Assembly (NCBI RefSeq): GCF_004135365.1
Contig: NZ_CP035492.1
Location: forward strand, 1,116,001-1,180,000
Source: Paenibacillus protaetiae
GTDB taxonomy: Bacteria > Bacillota > Bacilli > Paenibacillales > Paenibacillaceae
Direction of reading: 5' to 3'
DNA: 64,000 nt
Every line of letters starts with the position of its first letter. Position 1 is the first letter of the stretch. Below, piece after piece: positions 15,330 to 24,164 of this stretch. The notes beneath the pieces were generated by a model that ran no database searches, was not told where the DNA came from, and saw only the letters and a list, made by a program, of their open reading frames with translations. A program made the translations under genes and the position numbers.

Positions 15330-16691
15330 ATGGTGGCATCAACCACAGAGCTCACGGGACGAGTAATCTTTAAAGGCGACCCAGGATATGAAGCGGCACG
15401 TAAAAACTGGGATCCTCATACAGACAGATACCCCAAAGTGTTTGTCTTTGCTCAGAAGACGAAGGATGTTGCAAACGCCATAAGATGGGCAAGAGAAAAT
15501 AAGGTACCCATTCGCGCCAGAAGCGGAAGGCATGCCCTTGAGAAGGATCTGTCGCAAGTCAACGGCGGAATAGTTATTGATGTAAGCGGTCTCAAAACCA
15601 TTAAGCTGAATAAAAAAGGTGGTACGGTTGTTGTTGGAACAGGGAACCGCGTTGGGAAAATCGTCGATACCCTTGCCCGGCAAGGCTATATGGCTGGATT
15701 TGGCGACAGTCCTTCGGTCGGCATCGGCGGCATCACGCCTGGAGGCGGAATTGGACCTCTCCAACGAACAATTGGTCTTATCAGTGATAATTTGATTGGT
15801 CTTGAGATGGTAGATGCAAAAGGCAGAATCCTTAAAGCGAACAAAAAGAACCATTCCGATCTGCTGTGGGCATCACGCGGCGGCGGTGGCGGTAACTTTG
15901 GCGTGTATACCAAATATAAATTCAAAGTAAGGCGCTCTCCGGCTAATGCTACCGTATTTCAGTTCACTTGGCCATGGAACCAATTCGAAGAGGTCGTGAA
16001 AGCATGGCAGCGATGGGCTCCTTTCACCAGCACCAAACTGGGCAGCGAACTGTCGGTCGGTCCTAAAAAAGGCGGAAATGTGAGCATGTTAGGCATCTAT
16101 CTCGGTTCCAAAACAGAAGCTCTCCGTTTGTTAGAACCGATTACGAGCGTCGGAACGATAACCACCAAAGTCATACGCAACCTTCCGTATTTGGAAGCTA
16201 CCAAATTTATGCTAGCCCCCGATCCGGTTCTTACTCAAAAATTCAGCAACCAGTTTTCCAGCGGTTTTGGTAATAAACCGTTCCCGGACAAAGCATTTAA
16301 GTATATGCGGGAGTTTTTGGAGAAATCGGAGGGAGGTACCCCTGCAGGCTTCTTCTTCCTTAATTGGGGCGGCGCAATCAGGCGACTTGGACCTAGAGAC
16401 ACTGCTTTTTATTGGCGCAAACCGCAATATTACGTAGAGTGGAACAGTTCATGGGTTAAACCGTCTCATGCAGCTAGAAACATTGCGCTGGCCCGGAACA
16501 CTAGGAAGAAGCTGCAACCTTATATTGTAGGGTCGTATATCAACGTACCGGACCAAGGAATAAAATGCTCCGGTCCGGTTTATTATGGCAAGAACTACGC
16601 GAGACTTCGGAGAGTCAAAACGAAATACGATCCTCAGAATGTTTTCAACAACCCGCAAAGTATTAAACCACTTCATACGAAAAAGAGATAA
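15330..16691 (+). CDS. BBE-like FAD-linked oxidoreductase
   Basis: The 453-residue protein belongs to the PCMH/berberine-bridge-enzyme flavoproteins, which oxidise alcohols or sugars and reduce O2. The FAD-linking histidine is kept in RSGRH (His68), and the BBE C-terminal motif is YDPQNVFNNPQSI. The second flavin-binding cysteine, normally in C-x-x-V-G-x-G-G, is replaced by Ser127 (SPSVGIGG), so flavin attachment should be monocovalent. There is no signal peptide. The architecture matches B. subtilis CotQ/YvdP and YgaK-type proteins, so a spore-coat location is possible but inferred. ATG 15330 is preceded by AAGGGAG. Confidence 0.85.
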   Translation: MVASTTELTGRVIFKGDPGYEAARKNWDPHTDRYPKVFVFAQKTKDVANAIRWARENKVPIRARSGRHALEKDLSQVNGGIVIDVSGLKTIKLNKKGGTVVVGTGNRVGKIVDTLARQGYMAGFGDSPSVGIGGITPGGGIGPLQRTIGLISDNLIGLEMVDAKGRILKANKKNHSDLLWASRGGGGGNFGVYTKYKFKVRRSPANATVFQFTWPWNQFEEVVKAWQRWAPFTSTKLGSELSVGPKKGGNVSMLGIYLGSKTEALRLLEPITSVGTITTKVIRNLPYLEATKFMLAPDPVLTQKFSNQFSSGFGNKPFPDKAFKYMREFLEKSEGGTPAGFFFLNWGGAIRRLGPRDTAFYWRKPQYYVEWNSSWVKPSHAARNIALARNTRKKLQPYIVGSYINVPDQGIKCSGPVYYGKNYARLRRVKTKYDPQNVFNNPQSIKPLHTKKR

Positions 16692-16700
16692 AACGAATCC

Positions 16701-16733
16701 AATCCCGATGATCAACTGTTGATCATCGGGATT
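16701..16733. terminator. Hairpin between convergent genes
   Basis: AATCCCGATGATCAAC and its exact complement GTTGATCATCGGGATT abut almost without a loop just after the BBE-like gene. There is no strong T-run, so termination efficiency is uncertain. Confidence 0.6.
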
Positions 16734-16782
16734 GTCCTAGCCTCATTTCCCGGTCATTGGGCAGGAGCAAGCACTAAGGCTT

Positions 16783-19020
16783 TCAGGTTATCTTCCTGGT
16801 GTTTGTCCACCCAAGGAAAAAGGCCGTGTAATAAATGCCGTCTTGCTGCCATAAGTAGTACGTTTGGGTTTTGAACTTCAATTTATTGGTATCAGAATGA
16901 ATAGGCTCCGAATAAATATGATCGTTATCAGCATATGCGAAAATTTCGATACCATTGATCTCAAGTTTGCGTAGGAGCGACAACTTCTTCGTATCCACGA
17001 CAGGTGCTTTGCTCTGGTATAAGCTAACATAGTCATTCACTTCATAAACAGCGGAATCATAAGGAACGCGGTAAGAGCTCCATAAGGTGTCCGAGTCCGG
17101 TCTAATGGGGAATTCGGTGTTCTGATCGCCGGCTTGCAGCATAAGCGAATCAAAAAGTTTAAGACCATAATCTGGGATGTCGAACGGGAACTTCACGGGA
17201 AATCCAAGAATTGTCTTCGCCGCTCGCAAATCCGTCTCGTCATATAAAGGGAAAGAATTGCCTTCGCCCTTATAGTCTACATGTTGAACTTGGTCCGGCA
17301 AGGCATATGACCGCACGATTGGCGCCAGTTCGCCTTGCGAAAGATCGTCGCTAAAGTAATTAATCGAATACGTTACATCGTTATCCTGCCATACGAAACT
17401 TTTGGCCGTAGCAGGTTTTTGCTTATACCTGGGCATTTTATCCGTGTACATAACGCCATTAACATCGCCTACGATCAGGTCTTCCTGCTTGTAGGACGGC
17501 GCATGATCCGGCTCTTGGGAATAAGAAGCACCCCATAGTAGATTATGCTCCAGTAAAGTGCCTTTGCCTTTGGAAGCATACACCACGATATTTCGCTCAT
17601 CTGCTTGGCCAAAGTCCGATACAAAATTGATTGTTACGAATTCAATCAAGTCTGCTTTATTCCGCTTGCTGAAATTTTCATTCAATTCCACGTTTTTTAG
17701 GTGATATCCTTCGGGCAGATAGTCAGGCACTTTAAAGTCAAACGTTGAAAAATCGAGTGCCCGGTCCAGATTATTAAACCATTTGGACGAGGGAATCAAC
17801 CTGTCGATCTGAAAGGAGGAAACCGTATTCGTCTGCTTGGAACCCGCTGCTTGGGGAGCATTCGATTCAACATTCCCGTTGGTGAGCACAACTGCGCCTA
17901 AGACTAGAATCAATAAAATCGCTATCGCAGACAACCTGTATGAACCTTGTTTAAACTTCGCTATCATGGTAACTCTCCGTTTCATCTCATTCTTGTTGTT
18001 GAAGAAATAGGATAGATTAACCCGTGGAGATGAGCTTCGGGAAAATAAACGCGACAGCATAAGAAGCGTCATGCCGTACGACGAAGCTTCCCGCTCTCCC
18101 AATACCTCAAGCACAACCGCATCGCAGGCGATTTCCCTATCGGAAGCCATTTTTCGCCGGGCCAGCCAAACCAAAGGATTAAACCAATGCAGCCATACTG
18201 CTAACGTCCAAAAGGAATTGAACCATAAATCTTTGCGCTTATAATGCGCCAGCTCGTGCATAAGAATATGGGTCAACTGCAGGGAATCAGCAATTATAAC
18301 CATATCCTCCGGCAAATAAATTTTCGGCTTTGTCATTCCGTAGATGCAAGGGCTGCGTAAACAACTTGTCTCATAAACAGGAATGGTTTGTCTAATACCC
18401 AGTTTTTCACTGCACGCTTGATGAACAGAAAGTACCTCTTCGCTGTTGATCAGGCGGGAGAAGCTGACTTGTTTTCTGAACCTTAGTGTCACAATCAAGT
18501 AGTAAATAGCAAGTATTACTAACCCCCCAAGCCAGATAAATAAGCCGATTGCCAGTACAACTGTCCAACCCTGTTTTACCTCGCCGGTATGAGCGAGATG
18601 AGCTGAATGAACCGAAACAGGAACTTCAGACCGAGATGTGGATAAATCGGGAGGCGGGCTTTCTTCCGCGCCTTGTTGTAAGGTTACATTCGTTTCGTAG
18701 CCGGATTCGAAAGGGAAAGAGAGGAGGGAGTCGTTATCCTCTCCTTGCTTCATGGAACCGAAATTATAAGCAAGATGGCTATAATTGGTTGCCCAATTAT
18801 CTGCTATCGTTTCCGGCACCAGATTAAACAAACTGATAGAACTCGATGGACCAACAGGTACAAGCAGTTTAATTAATACAAGGAACCACAAGGCATGAAA
18901 TAATCTAGGTGTAAGCCGCAGATGAAACAACTTCCGAACACAGAGCAGCAGCAAAATGATTACCGCCGACGCCAACGATGCATGCAAGATAAGGGAGAAC
19001 ATCGTTTTCATGAATATCAT
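16783..19020 (-). CDS. BlaR1/MecR1-like M56 metallopeptidase sensor with DUF4367-like C-terminus
   Basis: The 745-residue membrane protein has four predicted transmembrane segments and the M56 zinc site HELAH (255-259) in a cytosolic loop, as in BlaR1, which cleaves its partner repressor on signal binding. Unlike BlaR1 the extracellular C-terminal part (about 390 onward) is not a penicillin-binding domain; it has repeats of the LPEGYHLKNVEL type resembling DUF4367. The signal is therefore probably not a beta-lactam. It overlaps blaI by four bases. Near the end the frame appears lost: shifting one base at about 16810-16821 gives WVDKHQEDNLKALVLAPAQ with a stop at 16754, a better-looking C-terminus. 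Confidence 0.85.
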   Translation of the reverse strand: MIFMKTMFSLILHASLASAVIILLLLCVRKLFHLRLTPRLFHALWFLVLIKLLVPVGPSSSISLFNLVPETIADNWATNYSHLAYNFGSMKQGEDNDSLLSFPFESGYETNVTLQQGAEESPPPDLSTSRSEVPVSVHSAHLAHTGEVKQGWTVVLAIGLFIWLGGLVILAIYYLIVTLRFRKQVSFSRLINSEEVLSVHQACSEKLGIRQTIPVYETSCLRSPCIYGMTKPKIYLPEDMVIIADSLQLTHILMHELAHYKRKDLWFNSFWTLAVWLHWFNPLVWLARRKMASDREIACDAVVLEVLGEREASSYGMTLLMLSRLFSRSSSPRVNLSYFFNNKNEMKRRVTMIAKFKQGSYRLSAIAILLILVLGAVVLTNGNVESNAPQAAGSKQTNTVSSFQIDRLIPSSKWFNNLDRALDFSTFDFKVPDYLPEGYHLKNVELNENFSKRNKADLIEFVTINFVSDFGQADERNIVVYASKGKGTLLEHNLLWGASYSQEPDHAPSYKQEDLIVGDVNGVMYTDKMPRYKQKPATAKSFVWQDNDVTYSINYFSDDLSQGELAPIVRSYALPDQVQHVDYKGEGNSFPLYDETDLRAAKTILGFPVKFPFDIPDYGLKLFDSLMLQAGDQNTEFPIRPDSDTLWSSYRVPYDSAVYEVNDYVSLYQSKAPVVDTKKLSLLRKLEINGIEIFAYADNDHIYSEPIHSDTNKLKFKTQTYYLWQQDGIYYTAFFLGWTNTRKIT

Positions 19021-19394
19021 GATTTCTTCTTCTTTTCCAGCAGTTGCTGCAGCTCCTCGATATCTTGCTCCGAGAGTGTTTCTTCCTCAAGAAATTTCGT
19101 AAAAAGCATGCCTACGGCCCCGTTATAAACTCTGTCTAGAAAGGATCGGTTCTCGGTCCGTAAGTATTCTTCTTGTGAAACCAACGAATAATAGAGATAA
19201 TTCCTGCCGGCCTTTTCGAAACGGATCGCATTCTTCTTGTGCAGGCGGTTAAGGAAGGTTTTGATCGTCTGATCCGTCCAGCTCATCTGTTCCGACAACT
19301 TCGAAATAATCTCATTAGCAGACAAAGGTTCCTTCTGCCATAGCAGCTTCATCACTTCGCATTCGGCTTCGGTTATGTGGGGAGAGTTGCTCAA
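19017..19394 (-). CDS. BlaI/MecI-family transcriptional repressor
   Basis: The 125-residue winged-helix repressor (ITEAECEVMKLLWQ... MSWTDQTIKTFLNRLHKKNAI) has the family's usual length and a C-terminal dimerisation helix rich in Glu and Lys. I start at TTG 19394, six bases after AAGGTG; GTG 19403 overlaps that site. It should repress itself and the downstream M56 sensor until cleaved. Two strong palindromic operators lie just upstream. Confidence 0.9.
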   Translation of the reverse strand: MSNSPHITEAECEVMKLLWQKEPLSANEIISKLSEQMSWTDQTIKTFLNRLHKKNAIRFEKAGRNYLYYSLVSQEEYLRTENRSFLDRVYNGAVGMLFTKFLEEETLSEQDIEELQQLLEKKKKS

Positions 19395-19420
19395 CTTTTT
19401 CACCTTTTTCTATTCGTTTT

Positions 19421-19462
19421 GTTTACAAGCGTAAACGTAATTTGTAGTTTACACTTGTAAAC
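19421..19462 (-). promoter_or_regulatory. Two BlaI-type operators upstream of blaI
   Basis: GTTTACAAGCGTAAAC (19421-19436) and GTTTACACTTGTAAAC (19447-19462) are palindromes centred 26 bases apart, with the TACA/TGTA core known for BlaI/MecI sites. A further half-site GTAAAC lies near 19476. They flank where the blaI promoter should be. Confidence 0.8.
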
Positions 19463-19606
19463 GCAGTGAGTCAAGCGTAAACTGTTCCCTTCAGTGAAGC
19501 GTATGGTTACGCAGGGCGGGGCAAATAAGCATGTTTGACGGGTTTGTTTAACTAATGAGCAGTATACCCCCAACATATGGTAGTATGAAGAGAGGGGGGC
19601 ATTCTT

Positions 19607-20152
19607 ATGTCGATCAGTAAAAGGAAACTCATCATTTCAGTTTCATTTGGTTTAAATGTAATTTTCATTGTGTGCTTATTTTTCTTGTATCACTTGTATC
19701 AAGAAAATACCGATATGAAAAAACGGGCGATCCTTCAATATGCTTTACAGCAAAATGAAGTGCTACTAGATTTAGAAACGGCACTTAACCATGAAGATAA
19801 CAAAGTCGATTATATTAATTCGCTAATCGGAGCGTATGCGAACATCTATCATAACTTTAATCTAACCAAAAACTATAATTCTGTTGGAGAGAAAGTGCAT
19901 TTCCCTGAAAATATAAATATTTTCAACAATCCGAAATCTTCGTCTCCTGTTGTCTATTCTTTAGATAATCGTGTAACAGGTGAATTCAACGAAGAAATGG
20001 ATCAGAAATTGAAACAATATATCTCTTATGTTTCGCAAGTCGTTAATACACTGGATATGCAGCATAAAATTAAAGGCAAAAGTTTAAGCGAGCAGTATAA
20101 AACATTAAACGAAGTTAGCGATCTAATCGATGGATTTAAATTAGAAAAGTAA
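19607..20152 (+). CDS. Membrane-anchored protein of unknown function
   Basis: The 181-residue protein starts at ATG 19607 behind GAGAGGGGGG. It has a short basic N-terminus, one transmembrane segment (about 9-30) and a soluble, mostly helical remainder facing outside. There is no lipobox and no recognised domain. Its base composition is clearly more AT-rich than the flanking genes. It stands alone with its own terminator. I do not recognise a family. Confidence 0.7.
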   Translation: MSISKRKLIISVSFGLNVIFIVCLFFLYHLYQENTDMKKRAILQYALQQNEVLLDLETALNHEDNKVDYINSLIGAYANIYHNFNLTKNYNSVGEKVHFPENINIFNNPKSSSPVVYSLDNRVTGEFNEEMDQKLKQYISYVSQVVNTLDMQHKIKGKSLSEQYKTLNEVSDLIDGFKLEK

Positions 20153-20221
20153 TTGAATCCGTTTATTACGCCAACGGGAGACATTCCCCGGGCTACCCTT
20201 AATAAACCTCTTAAAGCAGAA

Positions 20222-20252
20222 AGAGGTCAACCAGTAAAAACTGGCTGACCTT
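20222..20252 (+). terminator. Terminator-like hairpin
   Basis: AGAGGTCAACCAGT, loop AAAA and ACTGGCTGACCTT pair well, between the convergent genes ending at 20152 and 20286. Confidence 0.7.
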
Positions 20253-20285
20253 ATAATACGAAAGGGCAGACTAGCGGGGCGATCA

Positions 20286-21158
20286 TTACTTCTGGAATAA
20301 AGCCTTTCCTTGCTTTTCTAACCAATCCTCAAAATTCATAACTTCTGGGTGCCAATTACGCAGTAGGTTAAAATCCACTTCGTATCCTTCACCATTTAAC
20401 CATTCGTATAAATCGGCTAATGTTGCATTATTATTCCGAACAGTCTCAATTGGAAGATGAACATAGCTAATAGGTCGACCGGTTGCCTTAGCAATTGCTG
20501 CGGCGATATTGGGTGGAGTCAGTGCGTCACCGGCAACTTCGATAGTCTTTCCCAAAAATTCATCCGGATGCCCGAAGAAAATTTTTACGAAAACGCCAAT
20601 GTCTTCAACAGCAATAAGTTTGACAGGAACATCCGGTTTAGTCGCTTCTGTTAACGTACCATTTTGAATTCCAAACAATGGATTGGCGTAACTTTCCATG
20701 AAACCGGACGGTCTCAATATTGTTGCAGGCAGACCCAAATTTTTTATATATTTTTCGATTTCCCACTTGGCTAAATAACGAAAGCGAGCCTGTTTGTCTG
20801 CACCGCTAACCGATGAAAAAATGAAGTGGCGAACTACTGCAGCTTTCGCTGCATCGGCAACATTTTTACCCATTCGTATTTCTTTTTCGGTAGCTGCATC
20901 GTTCGGATTCCATTCAGGAGGCAGCACACTGAAAACTCCGTACACTCCTTGCATAGCTTCATCTAAAGAATTGCGATTCTCCATATCCCCCTGGAAAAGT
21001 TGCGCTCCAGCTTGAGCTATGATTTGGGCTGCTGGACTGGAGGGGTCCCGGGTTAATGCTCGCACTTGCCAGCCGTCTGCAAGCAACTGTCTCGTAGCTG
21101 CACGACCTTGTTGACCAGTAGCTCCAATCACTAAAATACTCCTATTTAAACCAGACAT
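20286..21158 (-). CDS. NmrA-like NAD(P)-binding protein
   Basis: The 290-residue atypical SDR has the N-terminal dinucleotide motif GATGQQGR and the NmrA-type continuation RQLLADGWQVRALTRD, with LRPSGFMES in the middle. Proteins of this family are NADPH-binding reductases or redox sensors. ATG 21158 follows AGGAGGAAGTTT; the in-frame ATG at 21209 lies upstream of that site. It is divergent from an HxlR-type regulator, a common pairing for stress-inducible reductases. Confidence 0.87.
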   Translation of the reverse strand: MSGLNRSILVIGATGQQGRAATRQLLADGWQVRALTRDPSSPAAQIIAQAGAQLFQGDMENRNSLDEAMQGVYGVFSVLPPEWNPNDAATEKEIRMGKNVADAAKAAVVRHFIFSSVSGADKQARFRYLAKWEIEKYIKNLGLPATILRPSGFMESYANPLFGIQNGTLTEATKPDVPVKLIAVEDIGVFVKIFFGHPDEFLGKTIEVAGDALTPPNIAAAIAKATGRPISYVHLPIETVRNNNATLADLYEWLNGEGYEVDFNLLRNWHPEVMNFEDWLEKQGKALFQK

Positions 21159-21303
21159 AAACTTCCTCCTAAATGAATTGGTTTGGGCGTGAGTAAAGCA
21201 ACATAGCATTTAATCAGCCCTGTTGAAATTGTAATTCATGCATTATAATTTTTTAAGGAGGCACTTTTTTTAGTTCTACTAACATAATGTAATTAACTTT
21301 ATT

Positions 21304-21684
21304 ATGAAAGAGTGTGATGACTTGAGGGGACATGATGAGCAAAAATGTTTTGTCGCGGTTAATGAGGCATTACAGGTGATTCATAATAAATGGGCATTCC
21401 AGGTCATTACTCAACTCTATTACAACCGCCAACGTTTCAATGAACTGAGACGAAATGTTGGCGATATAAGTGTAAAATCTTTAATCGATATTTTGCGGCA
21501 TTTGGAAAAATTGCAAATCGTTCATCGCGAAGTGTACCCTACAATACCTGCAAGCGTGGAATATTCGCTTACGGAAAAAGGCAGGGAATATAGAAAAATA
21601 CTGCTTCAAATGCGCGAGTGGGGAGAAAAATGGATGCTTGATTCTGAAGCGCAAGTAATTGAACAAACGGGAAACGATAACTGA
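21304..21684 (+). CDS. HxlR-family transcriptional regulator
   Basis: The 126-residue winged-helix protein has the HxlR pattern: a conserved cysteine near the N-terminus (QKCF), then LQVIHNKWAFQVI, RFNELRRNVGDIS, SLIDILRHLEK and YSLTEKGREY. HxlR regulators such as HypR and YodB often sense electrophiles or oxidants through that cysteine. It faces away from the NmrA gene and probably controls it. No good ribosome binding site lies next to ATG 21304. Confidence 0.88.
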   Translation: MKECDDLRGHDEQKCFVAVNEALQVIHNKWAFQVITQLYYNRQRFNELRRNVGDISVKSLIDILRHLEKLQIVHREVYPTIPASVEYSLTEKGREYRKILLQMREWGEKWMLDSEAQVIEQTGNDN

Positions 21685-22109
21685 ACATACACAGGGAGCA
21701 GGCTGTTCCCGTCCGCTTCATCAGCGAGTCCCTTGGAGCCAAGGTCACTGACGGGAGACAATAGCTGCCGGCGTTTATCGGCAAGCGTGTACGAACGCGC
21801 CTACTGGCGCTATTTTTTTAATTTCAAAATCCATTTTACACTTGTACATATTGCTAATGGTCAATTGATGATAGAATTAAAAGAGGACCAACACAGAGTT
21901 CCTGAAATCCCGTTATATCATTACGCCAAACGGGAGACGATAGTTGAATATCCAGAAAGAGGCTGCTGGTAGTGGCCGGCAGCTTCTTAAGTAACAGGTA
22001 GGAGTACGTAATAGAGAATCCTTTGTTAGGTTCTCCGTATAATAACTGGCGCAAAAATTTTGGTGTAAAGGAAGCTGGTAGTGAGCAATAACTTTTTTAA
22101 GTCGGCGAC
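21685..22109. other. Intergenic stretch without a confident gene
   Basis: A 79-codon frame at 21733-21972 has no ribosome binding site and no recognisable family. The stretch holds a GGGAGCAGGCTGTTCCC hairpin near 21694, a terminator-like hairpin at about 21957-21988 (AAGAGGCTGCTGG pairing with CCGGCAGCTTCTT) and two copies of a CGGGAGAC-A/G-ATAG motif (21750, 21929) also present near 20177. It looks like decayed DNA. Confidence 0.5.
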
Positions 22110-22460
22110 ATGGCAAGGCTTTATTTTCGCATTATTGTACAGATTGCAATTATAGTTATTACATTAATGGTGTCAGGTTGCCAAATAAATACGGATGAGT
22201 TACTCACCCAAAAAGACGTAATTAATGCCTTTGACCAACAAGGCTATCATCTAGTTGACCATCGACAAATGCCAATTACATTTAATGGCGCCGAATCGTT
22301 TGGCTATAAGCTAGGTGATGAGTGGATTTATATATTCATTTATAAATCATCTGATGAGCTTAAAAAGGGTGTCACAGAATATAACAAGATGAGGAAAAAA
22401 TCCTTCGCATGGATACCAGGTAAGGTATACGAATTTAATAACGTCGCCATACGAATTTAA
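22110..22460 (+). CDS. Small lipoprotein of unknown function
   Basis: The 116-residue product begins with a signal peptide ending in the lipobox V-S-G-C (Cys24), so it should be a membrane-anchored lipoprotein. The mature part (INTDELLTQKDVINAFDQQG...) has no family I recognise. The start is uncertain, as no clear ribosome binding site precedes ATG 22110. A 22-base tandem duplication at the 3' end changes the C-terminus from VAI to VAIRI. Confidence 0.65.
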   Translation: MARLYFRIIVQIAIIVITLMVSGCQINTDELLTQKDVINAFDQQGYHLVDHRQMPITFNGAESFGYKLGDEWIYIFIYKSSDELKKGVTEYNKMRKKSFAWIPGKVYEFNNVAIRI

Positions 22461-22470
22461 TAACGTCGCC
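22427..22470 (+). repeat. Perfect 22-base tandem duplication
   Basis: Two identical, directly adjacent copies starting ATACGAATTT and ending AACGTCGCC lie at 22427-22448 and 22449-22470, across the stop codon of the lipoprotein gene. Without the second copy the gene would stop at a TAA after VAI. Confidence 0.95.
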
Positions 22471-22617
22471 ATATAAGGCTTAAGTCGATTATCATACATT
22501 TGTATAAAATACGAGTTTTGTGAAAAAGTATGTATGCTAAAACCATGCTGTGCTTGTTCATACAGCTACAGCAAGCGGATGTTGCGCTTGCCTGCCTCAG
22601 CTATAAGTCCCTTGCCA

Positions 22618-23621
22618 TTACCATTCAAACGGAATCCCCGTCAACTGCTCCCCGGTCTTCCACAGCAGCCTGGCTGCTTCAGGATCTACTGCCCATGGGA
22701 ATACGCCGGTCGCTGTTGCGGCTGACGGATCTGCCAGTTCCGCAATATCAACATTTTCGCAGTAGACGCCTCCCATCCCTTCCAGCTGCACACCGGCTGC
22801 GCACCATACGGTTGTCGCCGCGCCTTCCTGCACCGTTTTACGCTCATCGTTCAGTACGGTATATCTTCTTGCGCCGCTTTCATCCAATGCCCCATCCCTT
22901 TCATTTCTTCATCGGATAAATATTGCGATAATCCGGTTACGATAGATCCGGGATGAACGGCAAATGCACGTACGCCATACTTTCGGCCGAGCCGGTCAAG
23001 CTCAACGGCAAATAGGATGTCCGCTGTTTTGGACTGGCCGTAAGCGGCCCACTTCTCATATTCCCTCCGCTCGTAATGAATATCGCCAAATTGAACCGCG
23101 CTCAAGCGGTAGGCGCGCGAAGACACGATAACCACTCTTGCTCCGTGCGCTTTCTTTAGCGCCGGCCATAACCGGGCGGTTAACTGAAACGGCCCCAAAT
23201 AATTGGTTGAAAAATGCAGCTCATACCCTCTTGCGTCCCTCAACAGCTGCGGAATGGCCATAATGCCTGCATTATGAATGAGCATATGAACCGGTTGGCC
23301 GGAGCGAATAATACGTTCGGCGAACGCGTCGATGGAGTTCGGATCGGCAAGATCCAGAAGCTCCAACTCAGCTCCGGGGATAGCAGATACAGCGGCTGCC
23401 GCTTTCTCTCGATTTCTAACGGGAATAATCACCTTGGCTCCGGCGGCTGCCAGCACACGTGAAGTTTCCAGACCAAGCCCGGAATGTCCTCCGGTAACGA
23501 TTGCTGTCTTGCCTGTCAAGTCAATTCCTCGCATCACCTCTTCTGCGGTAGTTCGCGGCCCAAACCCGGTCAAAAGAGCGGCTTGCGGTGTTGTTGTCGT
23601 ATAGGAGTTCGTCATTTTCAA
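22618..23621 (-). pseudogene. Retinol-dehydrogenase-like SDR split by a one-base frameshift
   Basis: The first frame (23621 to about 22851) holds the cofactor motif TGGHSGLG, HNAG and the catalytic Tyr/Lys of YGQSK in an SDR of the retinol dehydrogenase/WWOX-like group. It runs out in KAAQEDIPY. The last quarter (LDESGARRYTVLNDERK onward) continues in another frame to 22618. One extra base in the C4 tract at 22890-22893 (G4 on the coding strand) would give an intact 334-residue protein. It overlaps the MerR gene upstream by four bases and is its likely target. Confidence 0.85.
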
Positions 23622-23995
23622 TAGTCCTTTCGTTTTCCATCTTTAATCTCCTGGTAGTGCTCCAGCTTGTACCGGACGATCCGAAGCGTCTCATTCAACT
23701 CTTCCAGCTGCTGCTCGATTCGTATGCGATGCTCATCAAGCAGCTGATAACAGCCTTCATGGTCTTTGTGCGCATATTTTTGCACATATGCTTCCATTTG
23801 CTTAAGGGGCATTCTCGTATTGCGAAGCAATATTAGAAATTGAATGCTCCGGATGTCCGGCTCCGAGTACATCCGTGCTGCTCCCGCTCCGCGCTGCGGA
23901 GAATCAAGCAGTCCTATCTTTTCATAATAACGAAGCGTATCGGCCGATACGCCTGTCAGCTGCGCAGCTTCGGAGATGGTATACAGTCGCGACAT
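23618..23995 (-). CDS. MerR-family regulator of the adjacent SDR
   Basis: The 125-residue protein has the MerR winged helix (YTISEAAQLTGVSADTLRYYEKIGLL) followed by a dimerisation helix. One cysteine lies in the coiled-coil part (HEGCYQLL), as in AdhR-type regulators of aldehyde response in Bacillus. It is first in a two-gene operon with the SDR (four-base overlap) and is preceded by a textbook MerR promoter at 24048-24078, so autoregulation is likely. Confidence 0.9.
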   Translation of the reverse strand: MSRLYTISEAAQLTGVSADTLRYYEKIGLLDSPQRGAGAARMYSEPDIRSIQFLILLRNTRMPLKQMEAYVQKYAHKDHEGCYQLLDEHRIRIEQQLEELNETLRIVRYKLEHYQEIKDGKRKDY

Positions 23996-24047
23996 GATGA
24001 GGTCTCCTTTTCTTTAAAATGCGGTCTTATAAAATCCGGATAACTAG

Positions 24048-24078
24048 AGGGTAACCCTTGGAGCGCGCTCCAAGTCAA
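24048..24078 (-). promoter_or_regulatory. MerR-type promoter with perfect 18-base dyad
   Basis: On the minus strand TTGACT (24078-24073) and TACCCT (24053-24048) are separated by 19 bases. CTTGGAGCGCGCTCCAAG (24057-24074) is a perfect palindrome between them, which is the arrangement MerR activators need. Confidence 0.88.
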
Positions 24079-24164
24079 GCTATTGTTTTTCCCGCCTCAG
24101 ACGAATAATTCGATGTAAGGAATGGAATGATATACAAAAGTATCCAACAAAGGAGCTTTGCCCT

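Noticed and set aside
21733-21972. 79-codon frame between HxlR and the lipoprotein gene
   Set aside because: No ribosome binding site, no recognisable family, and it covers repeat-like hairpins.
22081-22155. GTG frame at 22081 that could be an alternative start of the lipoprotein
   Set aside because: It is in another frame and stops after 24 codons. Joining it would need a further frameshift for which there is no homopolymer evidence.
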